Shown in pieces: positions 18,295 through 27,535 of a stretch of 64,000 bases of DNA. Source of the stretch: Saprospiraceae bacterium (lineage in GTDB: Bacteria; Bacteroidota; Bacteroidia; Chitinophagales; Saprospiraceae). Position 1 is the first letter of the stretch. Each line of letters begins with the position of its first letter. The stretch is from positions 2,080,001-2,144,000 of the forward strand of contig JADJLQ010000001.1 of NCBI GenBank assembly GCA_016709995.1, in the 5' to 3' direction. Below the pieces are notes generated by a model. The model had not been told where the DNA came from and searched no databases. It worked only from the letters and a program-made list of their open reading frames with translations. The position numbers were made by a program, and so were the translations under genes.

Positions 18295-19056
18295 TCAGGA
18301 TGACTCAATGATATTTTTATTCATGGTTAAATAGATATCACCAAATCGATGAGGGAAGGGCGAATGCTCCAGTATGTTCGTAAACTCATTGACAGGCACC
18401 CACTGGCTATACATCCAACGCTGGCTTTCTCCCGGGGAAAAATTGCAGTGATAGCTACCTAATGTGTTTAGTTTTTTCAAACAACGTATGATTCTTTCCA
18501 GATCAAAGGCAAGATATTCTAAAGAGATGGTCTCAATGGCATGATTCAACCCCTGGATAACTTCCCATTCAAACCCTTCTGTATCAATCTTGCAGAATGA
18601 AGGCATCCCATAATCTTGGATCATCATATCCAAAGTGACTACCTGTACCTGCAGCTGTTTGTCCCAGGTGGATGGCTTCCAGGAGTATTGGTTGATACTA
18701 TATTGCCAATCAAGTTGTCGGGCTGTAGAGATCGTTGGGCTCCTGGCGCTAATATTAAATATGGTAGTGCCAGCTTCTGCGCCAACCACGGCCTTGAGTA
18801 AATAAAAATGCTCATTGGATAAAAATCGTTTTTGCAGATACTGCACACAAATCGGTTGTGGCTCTGCAGCGATGACCCGAGCTCCAAGAGCTAACCAGGC
18901 TTCGGATCGATTACCTAAATGGGCACCAATGTCGAATACCAGATCACCTTTGCCAATGAAGCCGGAATAAAAACCTTTGAGCCGCCTTTGGTTAAATGGT
19001 TTGCCGTAGTACATCAACCACGACCTCCATAATCCATATCGTTCAGCCCAGCTCAA
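18295..19056 (-). CDS. FkbM-family methyltransferase
   Basis: A 253-residue SAM-dependent methyltransferase. Motif I is VFDIGAHLGNRS (about 37-48), followed by VIAAEPQP, and the FkbM-typical CKIDTEGFEWEVIQGL lies at about 152-167. FkbM enzymes often O-methylate sugars or polyketides; the substrate here is unknown. The start used is a TTG overlapping the aat stop codon (TTGA) by 4 bp; an ATG 14 codons later (19014) is the alternative. It is last in the peroxiredoxin-clpS-aat-fkbM operon. Confidence 0.82.
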   Translation of the reverse strand: MSWAERYGLWRSWLMYYGKPFNQRRLKGFYSGFIGKGDLVFDIGAHLGNRSEAWLALGARVIAAEPQPICVQYLQKRFLSNEHFYLLKAVVGAEAGTTIFNISARSPTISTARQLDWQYSINQYSWKPSTWDKQLQVQVVTLDMMIQDYGMPSFCKIDTEGFEWEVIQGLNHAIETISLEYLAFDLERIIRCLKKLNTLGSYHCNFSPGESQRWMYSQWVPVNEFTNILEHSPFPHRFGDIYLTMNKNIIESS

Positions 19057-19775
19057 TGTGTGATAAGTTTAGTGAATAGTGCTTTCCAGTTTTTACCATC
19101 CAAAACAGAGGGTAATACATGCTCTTTTAAAATTGCTAAAAAATATTTTCTATCAACATTTTGAGCCCCAAGGCTCGAGAGGTGATCCGAATAGACCTGG
19201 CAATCGATGATCTCAAATCCGTTGGCATTTAAAAATTTAACACCTTGAATAAACGCAGCTTTTGAAGCATTGTCTTTTTTGGCAAACATGGATTCCCCAA
19301 AGAAAACTTTGCCTATACCGACGCCATATAGTCCACCCACCAGTTGGCGGTCAGACCACACTTCAAAAGTATGTGCGTAGCCAAGACGGTGCAGCTCTAA
19401 ATAGGCAGACTTAAAATGCGCATCAATCCATGTAGCCTGCTGTCCTTTTCTTTCAATGGAGGCGCACTGAGAGATCACCTGCTCAAATTCAGTATCACAA
19501 GAGTATTGAAAAATATTTTTATTGAATACATTACGCATACTTTTAGATATCTTAAGCTGATCTACAAAGAGAACCATTCGGGGATCTGGACAAAACCAAT
19601 AAGGCAGCTTGTCCTGAATAAACCATGGAAACAACCCAGAAGTATAAGCGCTGATTAAAGTTTCAGGATAAAAATTGGCTCCAACGGCTACCAGGCCTTC
19701 TTCATGATCGTATTCTAAATTGTATGAACCGAAATCGACCGGATATCCATCATGCTGGATAAGAAGAGGTGGCAT
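19053..19775 (-). CDS. aat: Leucyl/phenylalanyl-tRNA--protein transferase
   Basis: A 240-residue enzyme that attaches Leu or Phe from charged tRNA to proteins with N-terminal Lys or Arg, making them substrates for ClpS-ClpAP. Family blocks are GLVAVGANFYPETLISAY (about 26-43), GLFPWF, YWFCPDPRMVL, GGLYGVGIGKVFFGESMF (about 147-164) and IDCQVYSDHLSSLGA. The start ATG at 19775 lies 3 bases after the clpS stop. The adjacency to clpS links the two steps of the N-degron route. Confidence 0.93.
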   Translation of the reverse strand: MPPLLIQHDGYPVDFGSYNLEYDHEEGLVAVGANFYPETLISAYTSGLFPWFIQDKLPYWFCPDPRMVLFVDQLKISKSMRNVFNKNIFQYSCDTEFEQVISQCASIERKGQQATWIDAHFKSAYLELHRLGYAHTFEVWSDRQLVGGLYGVGIGKVFFGESMFAKKDNASKAAFIQGVKFLNANGFEIIDCQVYSDHLSSLGAQNVDRKYFLAILKEHVLPSVLDGKNWKALFTKLITH

Positions 19776-19778
19776 TCA

Positions 19779-20087
19779 TCAATTGGTCTGCTTTACTCCT
19801 TCTATTACTGCCGACAGACCTCTGTCGACCAAGGCGTCTTTCAACGGCTTGAGCGAGTCTAGTGGAGCAGTCTTTACTGTAGCCTTGCCTTTAAAATGAA
19901 TGATTAATGACAACTGCTCTGATTGCTCAAATGAATGCCCGCAGATATCCATTAGACATTCTATGACCCAATCAAATGTATTTACATCATCATTGTAGAC
20001 GATCAAAGCTGAAGGATCACCATAATCGAGATTCAGATCATCGACTAAGACTTCTTCATCCTCATGATATTTAGTATAGGTATTCAT
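19779..20087 (-). CDS. clpS: ClpS, N-degron adaptor of the Clp protease
   Basis: This 102-residue protein delivers proteins bearing bulky N-terminal residues to ClpA/ClpC. The diagnostic YNDDVNTFDWVIECL block is at about 31-45, with the IHFKGKATVKTAPLDSLKPL segment behind it. The first 25 residues are acidic and likely flexible. It is 19 bp downstream of the peroxiredoxin gene and 3 bp upstream of aat. Confidence 0.92.
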   Translation of the reverse strand: MNTYTKYHEDEEVLVDDLNLDYGDPSALIVYNDDVNTFDWVIECLMDICGHSFEQSEQLSLIIHFKGKATVKTAPLDSLKPLKDALVDRGLSAVIEGVKQTN

Positions 20088-20106
20088 TATAATTTAAATT
20101 GTAGGA

Positions 20107-20571
20107 TTAATCAATGGTTTCTAAAGCTCGCTTAAGCGCCTCAAAATCCGGTAGGTGGCCTGCATTCTCCAACACTTCACGGTATTGGATCGTTCCATTA
20201 CTGCCAATTACAATAACGGCCCGTTCTGCAACTCCGTGCATATCACAAACAAAATCCTCCCGGTATACATCATATGCTCTGATCACGCCTTTGTTAAAAT
20301 CACTCAACAAGGTATACTGCAAGTCTTTATCTTCTTTAAATCGTTTGAGCGCAAAAGGAGAATCTACAGAGATGCCAATCACTTCAGCTCCCAGTTTTTG
20401 ATAAAAGGACAAATCGTCGCCTACAGAACACATCTCCTTGGAGCATACACTGGTCCAGGCAGCAGGGAAAAAAAATAAGATAATTTTTTGTCCAATTTTG
20501 TCTGAAAGATTGACCAATGATCTATTGGTATCAAAAAGAGAAAAATGAGGAGCAACCTGACCTATATTCAT
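20107..20571 (-). CDS. Peroxiredoxin (AhpC/TSA family, AhpE/Bcp-like)
   Basis: A 154-residue thiol peroxidase that reduces hydrogen or organic peroxides. The peroxidatic loop is FPAAWTSVC with Cys43; a second Cys48 follows, and a third Cys is in the later DFVCDM segment. ATG at 20571 is preferred over the adjoining TTG at 20574. It is the first gene of a four-gene minus-strand unit. A -7 match lies 6 bases from the start. Confidence 0.88.
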   Translation of the reverse strand: MNIGQVAPHFSLFDTNRSLVNLSDKIGQKIILFFFPAAWTSVCSKEMCSVGDDLSFYQKLGAEVIGISVDSPFALKRFKEDKDLQYTLLSDFNKGVIRAYDVYREDFVCDMHGVAERAVIVIGSNGTIQYREVLENAGHLPDFEALKRALETID

Positions 20572-20577
20572 CAATTA

Positions 20578-20585
20578 CAAAAATA
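20578..20585 (-). promoter_or_regulatory. -7 element TATTTTTG of the peroxiredoxin-clpS-aat-fkbM operon
   Basis: Matches TAnnTTTG on the minus strand; six bases separate it from the ATG at 20571, implying a leader of 0-2 nt. Confidence 0.45.
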
Positions 20586-20722
20586 TCCACAAAATTAAAG
20601 AATTATATAGCATTCCAAGTGCTTTTAACTATTAATAAATGCCCTTCTAAGGAACTCTATTTTGTCAGCATCGATCTAAAAAATAATATATTTAATCCTT
20701 TAGATACAGCTACTAATCCGAA

Positions 20723-21613
20723 ATGAAAGAAGAATTTAAAGCTTATATATCCATCCATCTTGCAGTCATATTGTTTGGTTTCACAGCTATACTGGGTGCT
20801 GTGATCACACTTCCTGCCATGATCCTGGTGTGGTGGAGAGTGATGATTGCAGGCATTGGACTTACTTTTTTTCTAAGAGACTTCCACTTTTTAAGGACGA
20901 TATCCAGATTACAACTCCTGCGATTCATCGGAATAGGTAGTATTATCTCAATTCATTGGGTCTTATTTTTCTTATCTGTCAAATTGGCTGGCGCCTCGGT
21001 GTGCCTGGTATGTATGGCTACCACTTGTTTATTTGTCAGTTTTATCGAGCCTATACTTTTGAGAAAGACTTTTAGAAAACTCGATATTGGAATTGCCCTC
21101 CTGATAGTACCTGGTATGGCGATGGTCGTGCAAAGCCTGGAGGTCTCACGATATCCGGGAGTATTGGCAGGATTGTCCAGTGCCTTTTTAGCAGCGATTT
21201 TTTCAACTTTAAATAAAAAATACATCCGAAATATCACTATTTGGCAATTATCATGGATCGAAATGTGGAGTGCATTTCTGACCCTCAGTTTGATCCTTAT
21301 CATCAGTATACCATTGGTAGGAGCCTGGGAGTGGTGGCCAGCAAGTACCGATTGGGTGTACCTATTGATACTGGGATTTGTGTGTACCACTCTAGGGCAT
21401 GCTATGTCCTTATATGCACTCAAATCCATATCTGCATTTGCGCTCAACCTGGTGATCAATCTTGAACCGGTATATGGAATGGTCCTCGCTGCACTTATGT
21501 TAGGAGAAAACAAAACTTTAGCTCCTGGTTTTTATGTAGGAGCTACTTTGATCATATTATCTGTATTTTCTTACCCCATCATTCAAAAAAGATTAGCCCA
21601 TGCTATTTCATGA
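20723..21613 (+). CDS. EamA/DMT-family transporter
   Basis: This 296-residue polytopic protein has about ten predicted helices in two EamA halves. The first half begins AVILFGFTAILGAVITLPA; the second ends with ALNLVINLEPVYGMVLAALMLGE, the typical drug/metabolite exporter signature. The substrate is unknown. Its 3' end overlaps the O-methyltransferase gene by 14 bp, so the pair is coupled. Confidence 0.87.
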   Translation: MKEEFKAYISIHLAVILFGFTAILGAVITLPAMILVWWRVMIAGIGLTFFLRDFHFLRTISRLQLLRFIGIGSIISIHWVLFFLSVKLAGASVCLVCMATTCLFVSFIEPILLRKTFRKLDIGIALLIVPGMAMVVQSLEVSRYPGVLAGLSSAFLAAIFSTLNKKYIRNITIWQLSWIEMWSAFLTLSLILIISIPLVGAWEWWPASTDWVYLLILGFVCTTLGHAMSLYALKSISAFALNLVINLEPVYGMVLAALMLGENKTLAPGFYVGATLIILSVFSYPIIQKRLAHAIS

Positions 21614-22232
21614 ACGCCTGTATAATTACAGCGATACCCATAGTTATTCGATGCCAGTATATCTTGATCAATTGGATCGTGAGACCGGACTTACTACCGT
21701 CAATCCATTTATGTCCTGTGGACCCGTCATGGGAAGATGGCTGATCCAAATCAGTGAATGGATTCAACCAAAACACATTCTGGAGATAGGCACTTTTACC
21801 GGTTACTCTGCGCTATGCCTTGCTCAAGGTTTGCAATCAGATGGCATTATAACTTGCCTTGAAGTCAATGAAGAGTATGAATCTATCATCAGGAAATACT
21901 TTGCGATAGCAGAAAAATCGAATCAACTAAATTTAATTATAGGGGATGCGATAGACACCCTGGATCAATTGATTGACCAATACGACCTGGTCTTCATCGA
22001 TGCCAACAAACAAATCTACGAAGTGCTATATGAGAAAGTCGTCACAAAAATGTCTCCCGGTGGCATTATATTGATAGATAATGTATTATGGTATGGTAAT
22101 GTCCTTTCAGAGCATATGGACAAAGAGACCCAAGCCATCCATGCATTTAACCGCCATGTACATCATGATCCGAGAGTGAAAAGTTTCATTTTACCTATCC
22201 GTGATGGAATCACTCTAATCAAAAAGCTTTAA
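21600..22232 (+). CDS. Class I SAM O-methyltransferase (catechol/caffeoyl-CoA type)
   Basis: A 210-residue enzyme of methyltransferase family 3. It has the SAM motif LEIGTFTGYSALCLAQGL (about 60-77), the metal-ligand segment DLVFIDANKQIYEVLYE (about 130-146) and the IDNVLWYGNV block (about 159-168). It would methylate a small hydroxylated aromatic in a divalent-cation-dependent way. It starts within the end of the transporter gene and overlaps the convergent barrel gene by 4 bp. In the metal-ligand segment the usual D-A-x-K is DANK. Confidence 0.87.
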   Translation: MLFHERLYNYSDTHSYSMPVYLDQLDRETGLTTVNPFMSCGPVMGRWLIQISEWIQPKHILEIGTFTGYSALCLAQGLQSDGIITCLEVNEEYESIIRKYFAIAEKSNQLNLIIGDAIDTLDQLIDQYDLVFIDANKQIYEVLYEKVVTKMSPGGIILIDNVLWYGNVLSEHMDKETQAIHAFNRHVHHDPRVKSFILPIRDGITLIKKL

Positions 22233-24019
22233 AAATAATTGATATACCCTATATGGAGCTTGACTGCCCTTAAGTCAAAGCTTCCTGGAAAAACCTTGCC
22301 GACGGAAGTCGAGACGGATAATAATCCCAGTGAGGTATTGACGACAATGCCTGCCCCGATACCCCATTGTGTAACGTTGACAAAATCTTCAGCCAACATT
22401 TTGTGAAGTCTTGCCAAATCAGAATGTGCGTAGATATATGACCATTCTCCTGTGTGCAATCTCCATTCATTGACCCATAATAAATAATCTTTGGCATAAA
22501 TCGATTCTTCATCAAATCCCCTAAGTATGTTAAATCCTCCCAAACGAAATAATTCATTTTGCTTTAAGCCAGGTGAGGCTGATTTAAAGCCAGATTTTAC
22601 AGCACTATACCATGTACTGAAATTGCCAATGGGTCTATAACTTTCTAAGTCAACACCCCAATTGATTGAATATCCATTTTTATTGAATGGACTGTAAAGG
22701 CTGGAGAATGAAAACAGGCTATCTGCCGGGTCCCTTAATGCAGTGATGGCGGGATTGCGGACTACGGTTCTTGCAGCACCAGTGATATTTCCCCGTAATA
22801 CTATGCCTCTTCGGGGATTTCTTACAACATCAAGTTTCCTCCATTGGAAATTGGAACCGAGGTAATTATTGCGAATATCAAGTGCCGAAGGCAAGGTCCG
22901 GGTAGCCATGATTTTTTCCAGATCAGGTTTAAGCAAAGATGAAGTATAAGTGCCCACATTGATCTTGAAATCGCCGCCTGATCCAATATGCCAACTAGCA
23001 CCTACTTCTGCACTGACATCCAGAAATAATGAATCTCTTTTGTACAGATTAAAACTGGCAGTAGTACCAAATGGCAAATTCAATAAATAAGGTATGCCAA
23101 GATCTATTTTTAGACTTTGACTATTATTCTGAAGACTTTGGAAATTTATCCTGAAGGACTCTCCCTGTCTAAATTGATTCAGAAAAAGAGCATTGAGCGT
23201 ACCATTGATTTTCAATCCACCGCCGGAACCGGATGCAGGTAAGAACCCGAGTAATGCGTCAAGATGGTTTAGTTTTTTTTCTTTGATATAAAGCCTTATT
23301 CTGGCTTTATCCCTGTGGTAAGTGACCAATGGAAGCGCATATGATTCCAAAAATGGATACTCTGCCAGTGCATTAGAATAAGCCAATAATTTTTGTTTGC
23401 TAAACAATTTTCCGGGTACAAGCTGGATCGCATTGAATATCAAGTGTGGCGATAGTTTGATATCATCATCCCAGGTGACTGTGTCTATCATTACTACAGG
23501 ACCGGTGATCAGTTTAAATTTTCCATTCAAAGTACCCTGAGAAGTCCGTATGCTATCGATATATATTTGGGCAAATGGATAACCTTTTTGATCCAAAGCT
23601 TCGATGATATTATTCATAGTTTCCCGGCATTCCATAAAGGTCCAGGTAGTTTTATGATTATACTTTTTATACAATTCTGCAAATAAAGATTGGTAGCCCT
23701 TCAGATCATTCAGGTTGATAGTAGTCCAGGTGTATCTTGGGCCTAAGTGAAATAAAAAAGCGGCTGCACTGTCAGGAGTATTGATATCCAACAAATGAGC
23801 CTCCAGGTAACCATCCTCGTGTAAAGTGTCTAACCATCGAGTGGCATTGTTATGGAGGGTCTCAGGACTCAGCAGAGTTCCAATATGGATTGGTAGATTG
23901 GGAGGGGGAGTTTGCTTGCCGATGCTGTCAAAGTATACCAATGCTATCGGCTGATTCTGCGAGAGAGCAACAAAGGAAATAAAATAAAATAAAGAAAAGC
24001 ATTTCCATTTGATCGGCAT
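22229..24019 (-). CDS. Omp85/BamA-superfamily outer-membrane protein
   Basis: A 596-residue protein with a signal peptide (CFSLFYFISFVALSQ). The N-terminal 240 residues have alpha-beta segments consistent with POTRA-like domains (ETMNNIIEALDQKGYPFA; AYSNALAEYPFLESY). A C-terminal barrel follows, with the lid-loop-like motif GGFNILRGFDEESIYA (about 506-521) and terminal aromatic INYF. It lacks the VRGF/Y consensus in its exact form (LRGF). It could assemble or translocate an outer-membrane substrate; it is not the main BamA, which is longer. It is divergent from hemW. Confidence 0.75.
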   Translation of the reverse strand: MPIKWKCFSLFYFISFVALSQNQPIALVYFDSIGKQTPPPNLPIHIGTLLSPETLHNNATRWLDTLHEDGYLEAHLLDINTPDSAAAFLFHLGPRYTWTTINLNDLKGYQSLFAELYKKYNHKTTWTFMECRETMNNIIEALDQKGYPFAQIYIDSIRTSQGTLNGKFKLITGPVVMIDTVTWDDDIKLSPHLIFNAIQLVPGKLFSKQKLLAYSNALAEYPFLESYALPLVTYHRDKARIRLYIKEKKLNHLDALLGFLPASGSGGGLKINGTLNALFLNQFRQGESFRINFQSLQNNSQSLKIDLGIPYLLNLPFGTTASFNLYKRDSLFLDVSAEVGASWHIGSGGDFKINVGTYTSSLLKPDLEKIMATRTLPSALDIRNNYLGSNFQWRKLDVVRNPRRGIVLRGNITGAARTVVRNPAITALRDPADSLFSFSSLYSPFNKNGYSINWGVDLESYRPIGNFSTWYSAVKSGFKSASPGLKQNELFRLGGFNILRGFDEESIYAKDYLLWVNEWRLHTGEWSYIYAHSDLARLHKMLAEDFVNVTQWGIGAGIVVNTSLGLLSVSTSVGKVFPGSFDLRAVKLHIGYINYF

Positions 24020-24066
24020 AGATGGTGCTAAATTACAAGGAAGCAGCTATTTTGTTGCCAAATAGC

Positions 24067-25179
24067 ATGGCAGGCATCTACATTCATATTCCTTTTTGCA
24101 AACAAGCATGTGTCTATTGCAATTTTCATTTTTCTACCAATATGAAGCTAAAAGGTGTATTGCTTGATGCCCTTCTCGAAGAAATAACGCTTAAATCAAA
24201 CTACTTAAATGGAGCCTTGATCCAAACCATCTATTTTGGCGGCGGGACGCCATCGCTACTGACTGATTTCGAAATCAGACAAATACTCGATCGAATAGCA
24301 AAACACCACCCTATCGACCCGGGAGTAGAAATCACTTTTGAGTCCAATCCTGATGACCTTCATCCAGCTTATCTCAAAGAACTCTATGAGATCGGTATCA
24401 ATAGATTGAGCATCGGCATACAATCTTTTATACCTGAAGATATGACCTATATGCATCGGGCGCACACTCCTAGTCAATCCATTGAAGCAGTTCTGTATAG
24501 CCAGGATGCTGGTTTTGGCAATATCAGTGTAGATTTGATCTATGGGGTGCCCCACTCTACTATACAGACCTGGCAGAAAAACCTCGCGAAAGTTTTTGAA
24601 TTAAAAGTGCAGCACCTATCTTGTTATGCACTCACCATTGAGCCAAGGACCGCCCTCGCCCATAAAATTAAAATGAATCTCGCGCCGGCGCCTGATGATG
24701 AAGAGACGATCTCCCAGCTAAATCACCTCATGGACCTAAGTCCTCAATATGGATTTGAACAATACGAGATTTCTAATTATTCCTTGCACGGATTTAGATC
24801 CAGGCACAACAGTAGCTATTGGCACGGTGATCACTACCTCGGGCTAGGGCCTTCGGCCCACTCCTATGATGGCAATTCCCGACACTGGAATGTAGCCAAT
24901 AATGCAACCTATATTCAAAATATCCGGGAGGGTCGTCCATATTTTGAACAGGAGACACTCAATGATTCTATGAGATACAATGAATATATCATGACCAGCA
25001 TCCGAACCAAAGAAGGGATATCATTTCAAAAAATTGATGAACAATTCAAGCCTCACTTCGTAAGTTTGATTTCAAAGTGGCTAGAGCAAGGCTTCATTAC
25101 CAAAAAGTCAGCGTTTTATTCGCTGACAAGAATGGGTGTTTTTATAGCGGACAAGATTAGTGCTGACCTGTTCATTTAA
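24067..25179 (+). CDS. hemW: HemW-type radical SAM protein (heme chaperone)
   Basis: This 370-residue protein was probably first annotated as oxygen-independent coproporphyrinogen oxidase. The [4Fe-4S] cluster motif CxxxCxxC is C11, C15, C18 in IPFCKQACVYCNF. There is no extra cysteine right after, as in HemW and unlike HemN. Family blocks TIYFGGGTPSLL, NRLSIGIQSF and GLGPSAHSY are present. The ATG at 24067 (MAGIYIHIPFC) is preferred over 24022 because family members start there. Its 3' end is the left part of an exact 305-bp tandem duplication. Confidence 0.9.
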   Translation: MAGIYIHIPFCKQACVYCNFHFSTNMKLKGVLLDALLEEITLKSNYLNGALIQTIYFGGGTPSLLTDFEIRQILDRIAKHHPIDPGVEITFESNPDDLHPAYLKELYEIGINRLSIGIQSFIPEDMTYMHRAHTPSQSIEAVLYSQDAGFGNISVDLIYGVPHSTIQTWQKNLAKVFELKVQHLSCYALTIEPRTALAHKIKMNLAPAPDDEETISQLNHLMDLSPQYGFEQYEISNYSLHGFRSRHNSSYWHGDHYLGLGPSAHSYDGNSRHWNVANNATYIQNIREGRPYFEQETLNDSMRYNEYIMTSIRTKEGISFQKIDEQFKPHFVSLISKWLEQGFITKKSAFYSLTRMGVFIADKISADLFI

Positions 25180-25310
25180 GTCATCAAAGCTAAGATCTTA
25201 CAAGCTGCCTCAGCCAAATTGGTACCAGGCCCAAATATAGCGATGACTCCCTTATCAAATAAAACCTGATGATCTTGTGGAGGAATAATACCTCCAGCAA
25301 TCACCAGTAT
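25176..25310 (-). pseudogene. Duplicated 3' fragment of the methylmalonyl-CoA mutase gene
   Basis: This encodes the last 45 residues of the mutase (from DILVIAGGIIPPQDH to the stop) with one substitution, Leu to Ile in VIAxFGPG. The open frame extends upstream to 25394 only by reading the antisense of the duplicated hemW tail, giving a chimeric 72-residue frame that is unlikely to be a real protein. Confidence 0.85.
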
Positions 25311-25318
25311 ATCTAAGA

Positions 25319-25484
25319 AGGGATATCGTTTCAAAAAATTCAAGAGCAATTCAAGCCTCACTTCGTTGGTTTGATTCCAAGGTGGCTCGAGCAAGGATTC
25401 ATCAGTGAAAAGTCAGCGTTTTATTCGCTGACAAGAATGGGTGTTTTTATAGCGGACAAGATTAGTGCTGACCTGTTCATTTAA
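25319..25484 (+). pseudogene. Duplicated, divergent 3' fragment of hemW
   Basis: This encodes the last 55 residues of a HemW variant. Compared with the intact copy it has six substitutions in the first half (Asp to Gln, Ser to Gly, Ser to Pro, Lys to Arg, Thr to Ser, Lys to Glu) and is then identical through ISADLFI and the stop. No start or upstream part is present. Confidence 0.8.
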
Positions 25485-27535
25485 GTCATCAAAGCTAAGA
25501 TCTTACAAGCTGCCTCAGCCAAATTGGTACCAGGCCCAAATAAAGCGATGACTCCCTTATCAAATAAAACCTGATGATCTTGTGGAGGAATAATACCTCC
25601 AGCAATCACCAGTATATCTTGCCGGCGATATTCTTTCAGTTTAAGAATCAGTTCCGGGATGAGGCTTAGATGGGCTCCCGCCAGGGTAGAGATGCCAATG
25701 AAATGGACATCGTTTTCGACAGCTTGTCTGGCAGTCTCCTCAGGGGTTTGAAACAAAGGGCCGATGTCCACATCAAAGCCAATATCAGCAAATCCGGATG
25801 CAATGATTTTGGCACCACGATCATGCCCATCTTGCCCTATTTTAGCAACCAGGATCCTCGGTCGGCGACCATTTTTTTGTTCAAATGCCAGGACTGCAGT
25901 CATTGCCTTCTTAAAGTATTTATTTTTCATGCTGTTCGTGCCATATATTTTACTTACGCCTGATACCGGAGCACGATATCTGCCAAAATGATTTTCAATA
26001 GCTTTGGATATTTCTCCCAATGTAGCCCGCATCCTTGCAGCTTCGATAGCGCACTCCAAAATATTTTGACCTTCTCTGGCACAGGCTTGAGTAATCTTTT
26101 TTAGTGCTTTTTGTACTGCTTTTTCATTACGGGCAGATTTGATTTCTTGAAGTCGCTTTAACTGGGTGGACAATACCTTCTCATGAGATACACTTAAGGT
26201 CTCAGGCCAAAATTCATTTTCCTGATTTAAAAAATTGACTCCAATTATTTTTTCGTCGCCTGCATCTATCCTTGCTTGTCTTACCGCAGCCGCAGATTCA
26301 ATTTTGTTTTTAGCATACCCTGTTAGTATAGCTTTGGTCATTCCACCTTGATCTAGTACTTCTTCTATAATTTTCTGACTCTTTTCCAGTAATTCATTTG
26401 TTATTTGCTCCACATATTGACTCCCACTCATGATATCAGCCCATTGTGTAAGTCCAGACTTTCGTTGTAGATAAAGTTGTGTATTGCGTGCTACTTCGGC
26501 AGTTTCGACTGTGGGTAGCGCAATAGCTTCATCCATGGAATTGGTATGCAGTGACTGCGTGAGACCACCTATAGCTGCCAATGCTTCGATAGTCGTGCGA
26601 GTGACATTATTATCAATATCTCTCTGGGTCAGGGACCATCCAGATGTCTGGCAATGGGTTCTCAATAATTTAGATCTCTCCATTTTTCCTCCAGCGTTGG
26701 TGACCAGCCGGGACCACAACACTCTGGCTGCCCTTAGCTTGGCCACTTCTAACCAATAATCCATCCCTATCCCGAAAAAAAATGAAAACTGCGGTGCAAA
26801 CTCATCGATTTCGAGAGCTGCTTTTTTGCCATACATCAAATATTCATAACCGTCTGCCAACGTAAATGCCAATTCAAGCTCAGGTGGAGCGCCTGCTTCA
26901 AGCATATGGTATCCACTTACACTGATGGTATTAAATTTTGGCATATAATCATTGGCATACCGAAAAATATCGGTCACCAGTCGCATGGATCCTACGGGAG
27001 GATAGATATAAGTATTGCGGACTAAAAACTCTTTGAGAATATCATTTTGAATCGTGCCACTCAATTTTTCTTTTGAGACACCTTGCTCATCAGCTGCTAC
27101 GATAAAAAATGCAAGAATCGGAATGACTGCTCCATTCATCGTCATGGACACTGATATATTATCCAGCGGAATATTGTTGAAGAGAATTTTCATATCCTCT
27201 ACGGAGTCAATGGCCACACCGGCTTTACCTACATCACCACTGACTCTGACATGATCTGAATCATAACCTCTGTGAGTCGCCAGGTCAAATGCAACACTCA
27301 ACCCTTTTTGTCCTGCAGCAAGATTCTCTTTATAAAACTGATTACTCTCTTCTGCTGTAGAGAATCCTGCATATTGTCTGATAGTCCATGGTCTGGCCAG
27401 GTACATAGTGGCATAGGGGCCATTGGTGAATGGCTCAAATCCGCCATATTCCACGACATGCTCTCTCGAGGATAGCTCTGGGATAAACAAATCTGATCGT
27501 AACGGAATGGATGCAAATTTAATGGGTCGATGCAT
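25481..27535 (-). CDS. mutB: Methylmalonyl-CoA mutase, B12-binding catalytic chain
   Basis: A 684-residue enzyme interconverting succinyl-CoA and methylmalonyl-CoA with adenosylcobalamin. Substrate-binding blocks are GPYATMYLARPWTIRQYAGF-like (start about 39) and YPPVGSMRLVTDIF (about 194-207). The cobalamin domain (about 555-684) carries the lower-ligand motif GQDGHDRGAK. It is close to the single-chain E. coli Sbm (714). No mutA small subunit or meaB GTPase gene is in this window. The ATG lies inside the end of the polytopic protein gene upstream (17 bp overlap). The 3' end lies in the right copy of the tandem duplication. Confidence 0.93.
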   Translation of the reverse strand: MHRPIKFASIPLRSDLFIPELSSREHVVEYGGFEPFTNGPYATMYLARPWTIRQYAGFSTAEESNQFYKENLAAGQKGLSVAFDLATHRGYDSDHVRVSGDVGKAGVAIDSVEDMKILFNNIPLDNISVSMTMNGAVIPILAFFIVAADEQGVSKEKLSGTIQNDILKEFLVRNTYIYPPVGSMRLVTDIFRYANDYMPKFNTISVSGYHMLEAGAPPELELAFTLADGYEYLMYGKKAALEIDEFAPQFSFFFGIGMDYWLEVAKLRAARVLWSRLVTNAGGKMERSKLLRTHCQTSGWSLTQRDIDNNVTRTTIEALAAIGGLTQSLHTNSMDEAIALPTVETAEVARNTQLYLQRKSGLTQWADIMSGSQYVEQITNELLEKSQKIIEEVLDQGGMTKAILTGYAKNKIESAAAVRQARIDAGDEKIIGVNFLNQENEFWPETLSVSHEKVLSTQLKRLQEIKSARNEKAVQKALKKITQACAREGQNILECAIEAARMRATLGEISKAIENHFGRYRAPVSGVSKIYGTNSMKNKYFKKAMTAVLAFEQKNGRRPRILVAKIGQDGHDRGAKIIASGFADIGFDVDIGPLFQTPEETARQAVENDVHFIGISTLAGAHLSLIPELILKLKEYRRQDILVIAGGIIPPQDHQVLFDKGVIALFGPGTNLAEAACKILALMT

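Larger units (their letters stand above)
25010..25619. repeat. Tandem duplication, two 305-bp copies (25010-25314 and 25315-25619)
   Basis: Two directly adjacent copies with no spacer. Each holds the last 55 codons of hemW and, on the opposite strand, the last 45 codons of the methylmalonyl-CoA mutase. The first about 100 bases of the copies differ at 14 positions, mostly synonymous or conservative in the hemW frame. The remaining about 200 bases differ at one position only. The left copy supplies the intact hemW end and the right copy the intact mutase end. Confidence 0.93.

Noticed and set aside
20517..20726. 69-residue plus-strand frame before the EamA gene
   Set aside because: Begins antisense to the peroxiredoxin gene, with no ribosome site and no recognised motif.
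20953..21513. 186-residue minus-strand frame inside the EamA gene
   Set aside because: Shadow of a clear transporter gene; no promoter, and no recognisable domain.
25176..25394. 72-residue frame as a real gene
   Set aside because: Its first part is antisense to a duplicated hemW tail and the rest is a copied mutB end; it is a by-product of the duplication.
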